Shown here one piece after another: positions 1 to 9,424 of a stretch of 64,000 nucleotides of DNA. Position 1 is the first letter of the stretch; every line of letters starts with the position of its first letter. This DNA is from Atriophallophorus winterbourni. Its lineage: Eukaryota; Platyhelminthes; Trematoda; Plagiorchiida; Microphallidae. The stretch lies in NCBI GenBank assembly GCA_013407085.1, contig JACCGJ010001431.1, positions 62,001 through 126,000 of the forward strand, read 5' to 3'. Both the position numbers and the translations under genes were made by a program. The notes under the pieces were generated by a model. It made no database searches and was not told the DNA's origin. It saw nothing but the letters and a program-made list of their open reading frames with translations.

Positions 1-150
1 TGCAACGTCATTTGTGTCGAGTGAACCCTAGGAAATCCCCTGGAGCGGACGGAATCACACCGACTGTACTGAAATCCTGTGGCCAGCAGCTGTGTGAACC
101 ATTAAGTGGATTGTTTAAACATTCTCTAACTGAAGGAGTGGTGTCAACAA
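1..150 (+). mobile_element. LINE (L-B, CR1-like) reverse transcriptase fragment
   Basis: The first 150 bases encode the start of a reverse transcriptase domain with the block NPRKSPGADGITP followed by LKSCGQQLCEPL and SLTEGVV. The same stretch occurs, only slightly diverged, at about 56605-56752 in the best L-B copy. The window edge cuts the left side, and the similarity stops abruptly near 150, so this is a broken remnant. Confidence 0.85.
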
Positions 151-859
151 ATTGTAATCTTAAAATAAAATTAGAGAAATTTAGTTAGAGCAAATGGTAG
201 CAAGATAAGTAAAATATATTCGCACAAAACTGTTTATTAGACAAATGATCACTACACGAACACCGAATACGTTAAAAAAAATTGGCAATGAATCATCAGA
301 GAATGACAACATTTATTTTGAGACGAAAACTGAAAAAGGAAAAGGATATCCTTGTTTGGGAAACCCTGCCTAAACGGATTCTCGAAGACAAACCTGTGGT
401 AATTAAACCTGATCATAGACGAGGCAAATGTTCATGCCCTGGGACTTCTGCGTAGCACGAACATTGTATGTACATCAAAGTGATTGCGTTTGCAGCGCCT
501 TGCAACTGAGGTATTTTAATGAATCACTATAACACTTTGGAGTCCTCATTCGATAAATTTGGCGAATGCCAACCGTCGACGAGCCAAATGAAGTGGGAAT
601 CAAATTCAAACAATTCGTATCCATCAAACCCGACGGTGGCTTAATACAACTAGTAATCTGTGAACAGATAATGTTTTATAGAAACGCGCTAAATACGCAG
701 AATTGTTGCTACAAGAGTAGATTAGTTATAGAAATTCGACCGGCTTGCAATGGATTAGCTGACGACTTTCAACCAAATGCAACAGGCAACGCATTTGTTG
801 AAATTTATATTGTCTTGGCGACAGCTAAATTTTTGACAAATGTAGACAATTAAGTCCTG
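151..859. other. Unassigned AT-rich sequence with one short open frame
   Basis: No recognisable gene. A plus-strand frame at 566-853 (95 codons, ATG start) has no motif I recognise. It lies just upstream of an L-A LINE 3' end, so the stretch may be decayed LINE sequence, but I see no direct match. Confidence 0.3.
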
Positions 860-966
860 ATATCTCTTATATGTCAACGTGTAGCATCTTAATGGTTGCA
901 TTTTCGATTGCGCTATCGCTTTTGTAAAGCTATATGCTTTTTAGACCATTAAAATTGAATTGAATT
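860..966 (+). mobile_element. LINE L-A 3' terminus
   Basis: This is a 3' UTR end with a small hairpin (AAGC, five-base loop TATAT, GCTT at 927-939), then the block TTTTAGACCATTAAAA and a terminal array of TTGAA units. The same arrangement appears in reverse at 23886-23935 and 29140-29185. Only the last part of the element is recognisable. Confidence 0.75.
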
Positions 967-2436
967 GAATTGAATATATTTTTTCAAGCCCCTACAAAAT
1001 CACTTATATATTTTCACCTTCAATTCCAAAACAGTGGAATTAGTAATAAGCCTAACATTGCATCGAAGGATTTCTGCAAAGCTGAAAAACTACCATTGAC
1101 AACTAAGCGTGACCGAATGCATCATATTTGCGGTAGCGGCCATGTCCAAAAAAGATGAGATTCGCTGGCAGCACAGTTAATGCACAGTTCGACTTGTAGA
1201 CAATCCGGTCAGATTGAAATTAGCGACGCAATGTTCCATGTAGCCGCCTGTCTGTGTTGGCAAGTGACTCACACCGCGATATTCTCCAGCCCGTCGTTCC
1301 CAATTTTTGGACGCACAAGGAAGTATATCTTGTAGTCCGCCTGACCCGCAACTGTAGACCGATTCGTGTAAGATTTACCGGCCGGTCCAGAGAGAGCGAG
1401 CGAACACGTGCTTGGCGTGCGAGTTTTCGGAAATTGTCACGCTATCTGGGTCAAACAAAACAAAACACAAACAAGCGATGGTCGACCGCTTGCAAAAGCA
1501 ACTTGTCTTACGAGCCATATAGGCTTGAGTAAGAGGTGCTCATGCTTTATATTGTGAGCGCTGTTAGATCGGTTGAAATGGTTTCTAATCTGCACAGTGT
1601 AAAAAATGATCACGGTAAAGATTTATTGAATTGCGGTATTAAATGCATTAAAACTCGTGCAATGCAATGTTTACGGAAGAATTTTACTAAAGTTGGTGTG
1701 CCATGTTGCAAACACGGGTTAATTTCTGGTATACGCGTATGCTGTAAATCAATGTATAAATCAAAATTCGTCTTCACTTAGAATCTGATTTTCTAAATGC
1801 AATGATTGTTTCTGTTCTTATTCCAACGTCAACAACGTTGACGCAAGTGTAAACCTCGCAAATTGCTCTCTATATCGTTTCGTCATACCTCTATGGATCA
1901 AAGTTACATTCCTCGGCTAACATACGGCATCAAACAGAGGAAGAAATACAATGAATAAAGGCAATAAAATGCATAACTTTACTGAGATTGGTTTCAATAG
2001 GAGTAAAGAAAGGTGGAAGCTCATTTGAAGTTTTGCCGCATAAATTGTCGTGTGATTTCAAAGGTTGCGTGGCTTGTACAACTAATCGCGCGATCAAATC
2101 CAGTTCGTGTTATTCGTACGTGTTCAATCGCAATTGTTGAACACACTAAGATGTGTACGGGTATTTGAACAATTCAATCAATTGCAACATCGTGGCGTAC
2201 GAAATAGCATGCTGTAGCAATTTCGTTAGAATCTACAATAGGGTAAATTGGATTAAATACTAGCAAATCGGTCTGTAAATACTACGTATGAACTCTCATG
2301 CTGTGGTGACCGTTAGGAACGTTCTTACAGCGCGATTAATCATTTTAAGAATAAGTCAAGTCTGAATATTCCTGGCACTGTTCGAGTAAATGCAGCTTTC
2401 ATTAACGGCGCTGTTCGTATGACTATGATCCAAGAT
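967..2436. other. Unassigned region, possible LINE ORF1 trace
   Basis: No gene identified. The plus-strand frame at 1254-1532 (92 codons) contains NCRPIRVRFTGRSRESERT, which faintly resembles the RNA-binding part of CR1-type ORF1 proteins (compare DKFRIPRSPSYKGDVPKP at about 52100-52170 on the minus strand). I regard that as weak. A second frame at 1536-1781 shows nothing recognisable. Confidence 0.2.
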
Positions 2437-2775
2437 TCAAGATTCAAGAATTTATGGTCACAAATAGCACACAGCTTCACAAATACTATATCATAGTAAA
2501 TATTCGTTCAGGAAAAAGGTATAAAACAAACATGTAATGTCATGTGTAGTCCAGTTGAATACTTACCATGAGTCAATATGCAGGTATCGTTCAATCATTA
2601 TGCAACAAATAAATATCCAAATTTCGAATGAACGTTTCGACGCTGGAAGCGATGACAAGAGTTTCGGGAAGGGCATTCCAAAGGAAACAGACACGTACAG
2701 AATAAAAATATCGGCGACAGCACTCTTTCCAACAACGTTCATTTTCATGTGTAGTATGCAGTCGCCAAGTGCCGT
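2437..2775 (-). mobile_element. LINE L-B 3' end with ORF2 C-terminus
   Basis: Read on the minus strand, this encodes the last residues of a CR1-like ORF2 (FYSVRVCFLWNALPE type, here diverged). A 3' UTR follows, containing the AAGC-loop-GCTT hairpin, a GTGACCATAAATTCTTGAATC block and TTGAATC repeats. It aligns along its length to 57950-58255. The copy is strongly 5' truncated. Confidence 0.8.
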
Positions 2776-2779
2776 TTAA

Positions 2780-4185
2780 CTATAGCATTCATAAATGCCA
2801 TTCAGCGACTAAGAGTAGCAGTAAAATAATCCACCCTCACTAGTTTTGAAGTGACGCTTCTTATATCGAGTCTAAATATATACCTCGTGGGCAACAAATT
2901 TCATCTCTTAGTTCACCACTGACTGAGCCGTTTTAAACGTCCAATTCCAGCTTCCCTATGTTTTCCATTTGCGATATGTTCTTTGGATAATGAATTTACT
3001 GTAAATGGTCCAGTTTTACTCTCTTGAACTGAAAAAATTGACCGATGAATTAACTATCTACCTATCGATCTTGGTAATAATGAGAACTTACCCACAAAAT
3101 TGAAGCAATAATCACAATGATACTCAGTCTCAAATGGACGAGCCCTGCACTCTAGATACTGTTTCGTACAAAGAAGAGTTTGAGGCGACTAGATTGCGAC
3201 ACTCAAGATCCTAAATACTATAAGTGATCTATTTTCTGACGCTGAGTCATCAACACAAAATCACACAGACGTTTTGAATGGGTAAACCAATGCCGCGCAT
3301 GCACATTTTCGTATTCATTTCGAAATCTGACTATTACGGAGATTGCATTGAACATCCTATTCTTTGCTTCCGCCATAGCAACACAAAGATCTCCAGAAAT
3401 GTTAATTTTCACACTTTTAGGACTTGGCCAACAGTTGGTTTTGTCGCTGCATGCCGTCAATTTCCAACATATGGACCGATGGCATACGGCACCATTCAAT
3501 CAGGCCGTTAAATGTATTTCTATTGGGGTTTGCATTTTTCCTCAAGTAAAACCAGCTTTGGGATGTGATTAATTAGGTGCTAAGAACGTTCCACTAGGAT
3601 CATTTACTTTAATGATTCATGCGGCACAATGCAGCGTTCTATAGTTACAGAGCAGCCTAAAAAGGCCGTTTAAGCATCATGACGCCACGTGATCCAATTC
3701 TTTACTTAGATTTTATATACTTTTGAGTGGCAGGGTGTGCTAGTTGGGGTTCGTGATGAACAGGAGGATTTTTTCTTGTCATCTGCCGGATTGCCGAGAT
3801 GGGCCAAGTTGTAGCAAATTATGTTCATATAATTATAATAGTATTCAAGTTCGGACAAAAAATGCTGGGTTACCCACCGCCAAACTTAAGACAAACACTG
3901 ATATAGTTTGCTAAAGTTTTGCCTCCTTTGACTGTTTCAAGTTTTATGTGGTACCGCGCGAAGGTAATTCTCACGCATAATTTCCGAACAACCTATCGAT
4001 AACTTCGCTTACGCTATTTAACTTTTAGTATGCGGTAGGTATTCTTCACAAAGTCCTTCCAAACCACTTTCATGACACCACGTGTAGCTGTGTTTCAGAG
4101 AGATTCATAAACGGAGAATGAGCATCGGTGTACATTAGCGGTCAGCGAGTAGACAGCGTCATAGTGAGTTGTCAACGCATGTCAT
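2780..4185. other. Unassigned region
   Basis: I see no gene or named repeat. Short overlapping open frames on both strands at 3218-3572 have no recognisable motif and are probably chance. Confidence 0.4.
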
Positions 4186-4189
4186 GAAT

Positions 4190-4316
4190 CTAATGCAGTC
4201 GTGTCAAACATGTCTACTGTGAGTATGACAAATGATTTAGCAGATATGCTAACTCTAATGCAGTCGTGTCAAACATGTCTACTGTGAGTATGACAAATGA
4301 TTTAGCAGATATGCTG
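4190..4316. repeat. Tandem duplication, 65-bp unit, two copies
   Basis: A 65-bp unit beginning TAATGCAGTCGTGTCAAACA is repeated directly and essentially without mismatch (offset 65, copies near 4190 and 4255). The identity points to a recent duplication. It lies just before a TA microsatellite. Confidence 0.95.
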
Positions 4317-4349
4317 CTATGCTCACTCACACTGATAATCATTCTGCAA

Positions 4350-4407
4350 ATATATATATGATATATATATATATTATATATATATTATATATATATATAT
4401 ATATATG
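4350..4407. repeat. (TA)n microsatellite
   Basis: A run of alternating T and A with a few interruptions extends over about 58 bases. Confidence 0.95.
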
Positions 4408-4486
4408 CATTAATTCGTATTGGAACACGAAACAGACTATTCACTTTGAATTTTTGTAAGCCCTAAACTTTTGTAGCTTTCATCGC

Positions 4487-4660
4487 TCGCATTACTGTTT
4501 GGGGCTGATTTCCCTCATCAGACGGATACAGCATGATTAGATTCAGTAAACCCAGAAGGAGTGATGAACAAGTAAACAAGGTTTCTTTTGTGAATCTTAG
4601 AGTCACCTTGTGATTCCGTATTTGATCAAATGTTTCGATGTTTGAAAGCATGGTGATTTG
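4487..4660 (-). repeat. Decayed hammerhead-bearing dispersed repeat
   Basis: The minus strand carries CTGATGA (4515-4521) followed by a GGG...CCC hairpin, but the expected GAAAC reads CAAAC. The flanking sequence, including TGATTCCGT near 4610-4620, matches the repeat at 59890-60240. This is therefore an old copy of that family with a damaged core. Confidence 0.55.
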
Positions 4661-4896
4661 GGAGTCGAAAATTACTCATCATCTTTTTCTGTTTCATGCT
4701 CGGTCAACCTAATGTGGCTTACTCCTATTAACAAGGGAAAGCAGGCTGAAAAGCGTATTGAAGCGAAAGTTTAAGTGAAGTATGTGAAACTCAGCTAGTT
4801 AGTTGAAAGTGATTCGGCCCTTAGCATGATCGCCGGCTTTGAATGCTGTCTCCGATGATGCAATAAATTCAAGCTATTTTTAAAATTCCCGTTGTT

Positions 4897-5763
4897 TTAC
4901 TGAATCCGAGATAACAGACCAGATTTATGCCAAATCCCAAGATAACAAATTCTAGTAAATACTACAAAACGCAGCTTACTATCGCTCAATAGCAAACGAT
5001 CAATCTGTTGTTCAACCCGGCTGTAGAAACACAACACACTGTCGACTTCTGCCAACAAAACTGAAAGCAACGTGGGTCCCCTCAGAAGGGTTCTTGTTTC
5101 ATTTGACGCCAACAGCATTGTCAAGTTGATTTCAACCTGCATTCGTCCCCATATCGTATCTTTCATACGAACACGGGATCCCTGGTTGAAAAAGTTATCC
5201 ATCAATTGAAAAAATCTACACAGCAAATGGACAAAGCTCGCCCATGAACTTGATAAACTTCCACATGAAACACATCTCAGTATTATAAACCTACGATCAG
5301 ACCAATATGACAACAATGAGGAACATTTTTTTATTTGGATAGTACTCATGCAAAAACACATGCACGGACAATTAGTGCACCTCTTACATAACACACAACT
5401 GCGCAATCACCTGATTTAACTCTATCGATATCATAGCAGTTTGAACTGCCCCCGTCTGCACTGTACCAATGTGGAACCATTCACATATTTACGTGGTACT
5501 ATCTGATAGCGTTCGCCATTTTTAAGTAAGCACTTGATGCATACATCAACAAGTATAGTTGTACGTTTGATAATGACCCTTGACAATATTTGATTACCAT
5601 TTGTAAGCATCCGTATTGATTTACATTTCCGTGGTTCGTGTAAAGCATAGCTTTTTACACACTCATAATTTATTAATATATCGATAGCTCTTAAATAGTT
5701 TACCCGTGCAAACCGTTTTACCACTTGCAGCTTTAGCCCATCTGGCAAATAACGACCTACCAA
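4897..5763 (-). CDS. Uncharacterised minus-strand open frames
   Basis: Two open frames lie in the same phase: 5431-5763 (110 codons) and 4897-5406 (169 codons), separated by about 24 bases with stops. The downstream one is cysteine-rich at its N-terminus and later reads NLTMLLASNETRTLLRGP. I recognise no domain, neither start is compelling, and no clear splice pair joins them. They could be exons of an unknown gene or transposon remnants. Confidence 0.15.
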
Positions 5764-5769
5764 AACTAA

Positions 5770-6320
5770 TAATGTCTCATATCGATTAAGGGCTTGTTGC
5801 TAGCTTCAGAGAGTTCTTCGCAGTATTAGTACTGCGACTAAGATCTGCCGATTCCATATAGATGATCTATCTCATCTGCTTCCTTCATGCTTTTCCAACG
5901 CCATATACTACTCAGTTTAGATTCTGACTTCAATTGAAAATCGACTGCACTACATTCACAAACTGTTCACTGCACTTACACTCCGAGATGGGTTTCGTAC
6001 TATTGGGACACGTCACTTAAAAGCATTTAGCTCAGTTTCAACCAACCATTGGCCAGTTTCCAAGACCATCATAAGTTACATTCCATCTACCAAACGTAGT
6101 TGTATTTATCACGTTAAATCACGTAGGAAAATCCAGGATCAATCAATCCATTTGTTTATCAAAAGTTTGATAAGCACTAAGACATTGCTTTAGAAACGCA
6201 ATATCGTTTGCTATTGGGTAGATGTTAAAAGGCTTATCGCGAATTTTTTAGCATCAACGTTTTGTTTACTATGCTGTGAAGATTTCTTCTATATACATCT
6301 TTTAGCTTGAATACATACGC
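5770..6320. other. Unassigned region
   Basis: Nothing recognisable was found on either strand. Confidence 0.4.
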
Positions 6321-6324
6321 GTAT

Positions 6325-6485
6325 TTTTGCTCCAAATCGAATGAATAGTTCGACGCTGGGAGCAGTAACAATAATTTAAATGAGGGAATTCTAAAGGAAA
6401 CAGGCATGGACAGAACGAAAATATCGGTGTCTGCTAATACGGGAACCGGAATTTGTAGTCTCACCGAGTAGCTGCGAGTAGGGCA
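6325..6485 (-). mobile_element. LINE (L-B-like) ORF2 C-terminal fragment
   Basis: The minus strand encodes a damaged version of the CR1-like ORF2 C-terminus (compare CRRYFYSVRVCFLWNALPE near 57955-58010), interrupted by stops. No tail repeat follows. Confidence 0.6.
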
Positions 6486-6589
6486 CGAGTCACAGTAAAT
6501 GAATGAATGTTTTAATTGAGAATTCGGCATTTGTAATATTTTCTGTGTAATTGTCACATCACTTCGGTGGCTGTCCCTATTGATTTTTG

Positions 6590-6695
6590 AGAGATTTTAT
6601 ATTTTCAATTCCATATACCTTGTCATCCTATGGTTATTGGTAAGCTTACTGCTTTTTCTAGCATAAAACTTTCTGAGTTCTGAGTTCTGAGTACT
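6590..6695 (+). mobile_element. LINE L-C 3' terminus
   Basis: The sequence contains the 3' hairpin AAGC-TTACT-GCTT, then TTTCTAGCATAAAAC and repeated TTCTGAG units. The same end appears at 61010-61068 (+) and, reversed, at 32606-32670. It abuts an oppositely oriented L-B fragment, as if inserted next to or into it. Confidence 0.8.
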
Positions 6696-7060
6696 TTGAA
6701 GTGGTTGTCGAGACTCTGCTTTTGAATTTGTCCCTCGTACGTTAGTTGCTGGCAACCACTTACGAGTTTGGCTGCACGACGGTATATTCGATTAGGAATA
6801 AAACTTTCCTTTTTGAGCCAGTGAGTCCAAGCTTGTTGTATGTGTTCCATGGTTGGAATTATTTAGATTTTTATCATTTTGGACAAAGTTCCGGACGAGA
6901 AGGTTCTGAAAATCCGTCGTATCATACATAGAACCTGAGAAGCGCACTTTTAAATGAGCCCACAATGCATGATGCCATTTAGGCAGACACATACCAAGAC
7001 TCCAAGATCCCTTTCCTACTCAATCTAACGACACTTACAAATGGCCAATGCCTTGTGTTG
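6696..7060 (-). mobile_element. LINE (L-B-like) ORF2 fragment downstream of the RT
   Basis: The minus-strand translation includes MEHIQQAWTHWLKKE and NRIYRRAAKLVSGCQQLTYE, the region C-terminal to the RT domain (compare MEHASQAWTPWMKKD near 57657). The upstream part contains the LGVW-type block near 7000. It is broken by frameshifts. Confidence 0.8.
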
Positions 7061-7087
7061 TCGACACCCCACGTAGTTATACTAATC

Positions 7088-7117
7088 AACCGGTTTCCGA
7101 AGGTGTGCCATCATCAG
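7088..7117 (-). ncRNA. Hammerhead-like core (type 2)
   Basis: Minus strand: CTGATGA (7111-7117), a short GG...CC hairpin, then GAAACCGGTT. The universal hammerhead residues CUGANGA and GAAA are both present, with the family's ACCGGT palindrome. The triplet after the palindrome is GTT. Stem I is poor, so activity is doubtful. Confidence 0.45.
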
Positions 7118-7759
7118 GCGGAGACATTAAATTGATACATTTAGTTCTCTTTAAAGGCCTAATTTCACAGAAATGTATTCAGCTAATACGCAATATTTAA
7201 GACCCACAGAGTCCGATATTTTAAATACCTGCTCCACATGCTAGGAAGGATCGAGTGAGATGAGGGAAAGCAGTAAATTTCATGGCCGAAAAAAGTAAAA
7301 TACTCCACTCTACTTGAACCACTTTTAGCGAATTCTGCTATGTTTGAGCAGCGACGTAATAATACTTGTAGTAATTAAAAAATCACTTTTCTAGATTTTA
7401 CCGGGATACCGCACTTCCGTTAGATTTAGGCAAGCAACTCGATCAGCACACTACTGTGGACAACTTTTCGGACAAGAGTTAGGTAACTCACAATCAACGA
7501 ATAACAAAAATGAAAAGGTAGAAGATTGAAACCAAAGCATAGGATGCAATAAATTAGAGCAAAAGTAGTCTCCAAGATTTCAAGAAATAACGAATTCAAT
7601 AATTTTTCGCCATTCGTGTTTTTTATGGAATTTCCTAACTCAACATGCATGGAGATATTTAAAGCGTAATCGGAATTATATATGCATGCGATCATCATTC
7701 ATGAACCATACGTGTGATATTCCTTACTCATTTTATTCTATAATTTTTTTCATATTTTC

Positions 7760-7850
7760 ATTCATACCGTTATTCTATGGGGCTGCCAAAAGGGGTACAT
7801 TTACGAGTCATTGATGTCACTATTGGTATACCACAAGTTTCCGTTTTTTG
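7760..7850 (+). mobile_element. Inverted LINE RT piece
   Basis: Plus-strand sequence near 7803-7850 encodes RVIDVTIGIPQVSVF, the degraded RT block corresponding to SRAINTSSGVPQGSVLG. About 45 bp recur in inverted orientation at about 8035-8080 inside the neighbouring minus-strand LINE. This is the pattern expected of a 5' inversion such as twin priming. Confidence 0.55.
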
Positions 7851-8560
7851 TACGATTGAATGGTAACTTATTTCTCATCGACTATTCATGGAAAGCATTC
7901 ACATCATTTTGCAGTTGTACGCCATCCGCAGTAAATTCTACCCGCGTAAAAATATTAATATCCGCAGCAAAGAGAACCGCTTGGCACTTGAACTTCTGCA
8001 GTATGTCGTTGATGTAAACAAGGAAAAGTATTGACCGAAAACGGAAACTTGCGGTATACCAATGGTGGCATCAATGACTTGTGAATGTATCCCGTTGCTT
8101 CGCACAAATGCTTTGCGTTCAATGTGGTCATTTTCAAACCATATGTGTAACTGCCTGTTGATGTACATATTTTGAAACTAAGCCGTTTCGAGTGCAAATT
8201 CAGAGCCAGTTTTCAAGGTAATGCTTTTTTCAATTGTCGAAAGTGATCAGCTCAGTCATATGTTTTAGACAATTTCAGATAACAAGCGTGGATGTTAGCT
8301 CCTTCGTCAACTGCTCTGCATGTTTGTCAAGCATGAGCTAGATTGACCAAAAACGTGCTTTGCTGCAGATCGAATATTTTGCTATTCTAGGTGATGAAAA
8401 AATTTCCCCGACATTATTCCCACTGGAACTTTCGACATTACAGGAAGTAAGGTGAAAGTACGGTAGTTTTCAGGATCTGAACGAGTACCACTCTTGCAGA
8501 CAGGTGAAATAACCTCAGTCTTCCACACTGCAGATTGCACTCTTTCGGTTAAAGAAAATG
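7851..8560 (-). mobile_element. LINE (CR1-like) RT domain fragment
   Basis: The minus strand encodes RT blocks in order: SLTERVQSAVWKTEVISPV, GTRSDPENYRTFTLLPV, a degraded central part, IDATIGIPQVSVF, LVYIND and AADINIFTRV. The catalytic F-A-D-D has become FAAD, and several stops and frameshifts interrupt it. It is non-functional. Confidence 0.8.
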
Positions 8561-8564
8561 TTTA

Positions 8565-9090
8565 AACAATACACTCAATGAAGATTACTTACATAATACC
8601 AAACGATCACACCATCATGCTAGTCACTTTAGAAGGGTTTTAAGTTATATTGAATATTTAATCAGTTTAGGGTTGCATACTAAAGGTCCCGGTATTTAAA
8701 ATGATTATGTGAACGTCTTGGTTAATTTTTCAGCAGTTCTGTTGTCTTTCACAGTTGTATGATTAATTCAAACTACAGACTAATTCGTCATACGCGCTTG
8801 CATACATTTACTAAAAAATCCCACTATTAATCAAATGGGCTTAAATTTATGATTTATCAGTAACGCTTAACTATTAATTTCGTAATTCATCCGAATCGAA
8901 TAGTTCAGTCTTATGTTTTAATTTGATTTCAGCCGAATGTTCTGCAGTTAGGGTTTTTCGTTCAGGGGTGGAATTTAAGTTGGTTATCTGCTCAGAAGAG
9001 CAACAACCGAATTGAACCAGAAACCGTCTTATTTCGTGCCATTGCCGCAGACGCGTTTAACGGCCGTGACCTCGTACAAGGCCATTTAAA
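8565..9090. other. Intergenic sequence upstream of the kinase promoter
   Basis: No gene or repeat is recognised. Sequence becomes visibly more GC-rich after about 9000, leading into the putative promoter. Confidence 0.4.
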
Positions 9091-9093
9091 ATT

Positions 9094-9291
9094 CACGTGC
9101 CATTCACAATCGCCTCCCGCGCACACAAACCACGTCGGTTCAGTTGCGTTCGCTCAAGTTCAGCCAATAGAATTGCAGCATTCGACTTAGTGATTTGATT
9201 GGCTAATATTACGAAGAGAAGACAGGTCAAGGATAGCTGCATAATAACCAATCAGTAATGAGAGATTAAAACTCATCTTCAAAGAGATTGG
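9094..9291 (+). promoter_or_regulatory. Putative kinase promoter: E-box and four CCAAT boxes
   Basis: CACGTG lies at 9094-9099. CCAAT pentamers lie at 9164-9168 and 9248-9252, and reverse ATTGG at 9198-9202 and 9287-9291, alternating in orientation at 34-50 bp steps. The cluster ends about 130 bp before the inferred ATG. CCAAT clusters are typical NF-Y sites. No convincing TATA box was seen; function is inferred. Confidence 0.45.
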
Positions 9292-9424
9292 TTCATTATT
9301 TGGCAGACCATTCAATCACGTTTCTTGCACATTGTACTGCGTGTTGGATATTTGTCATAGGGTACCTTAGTGGTCTTCGATAATTTGGATATATTTCGTA
9401 CTATTATCTATGGAATATTAAACA

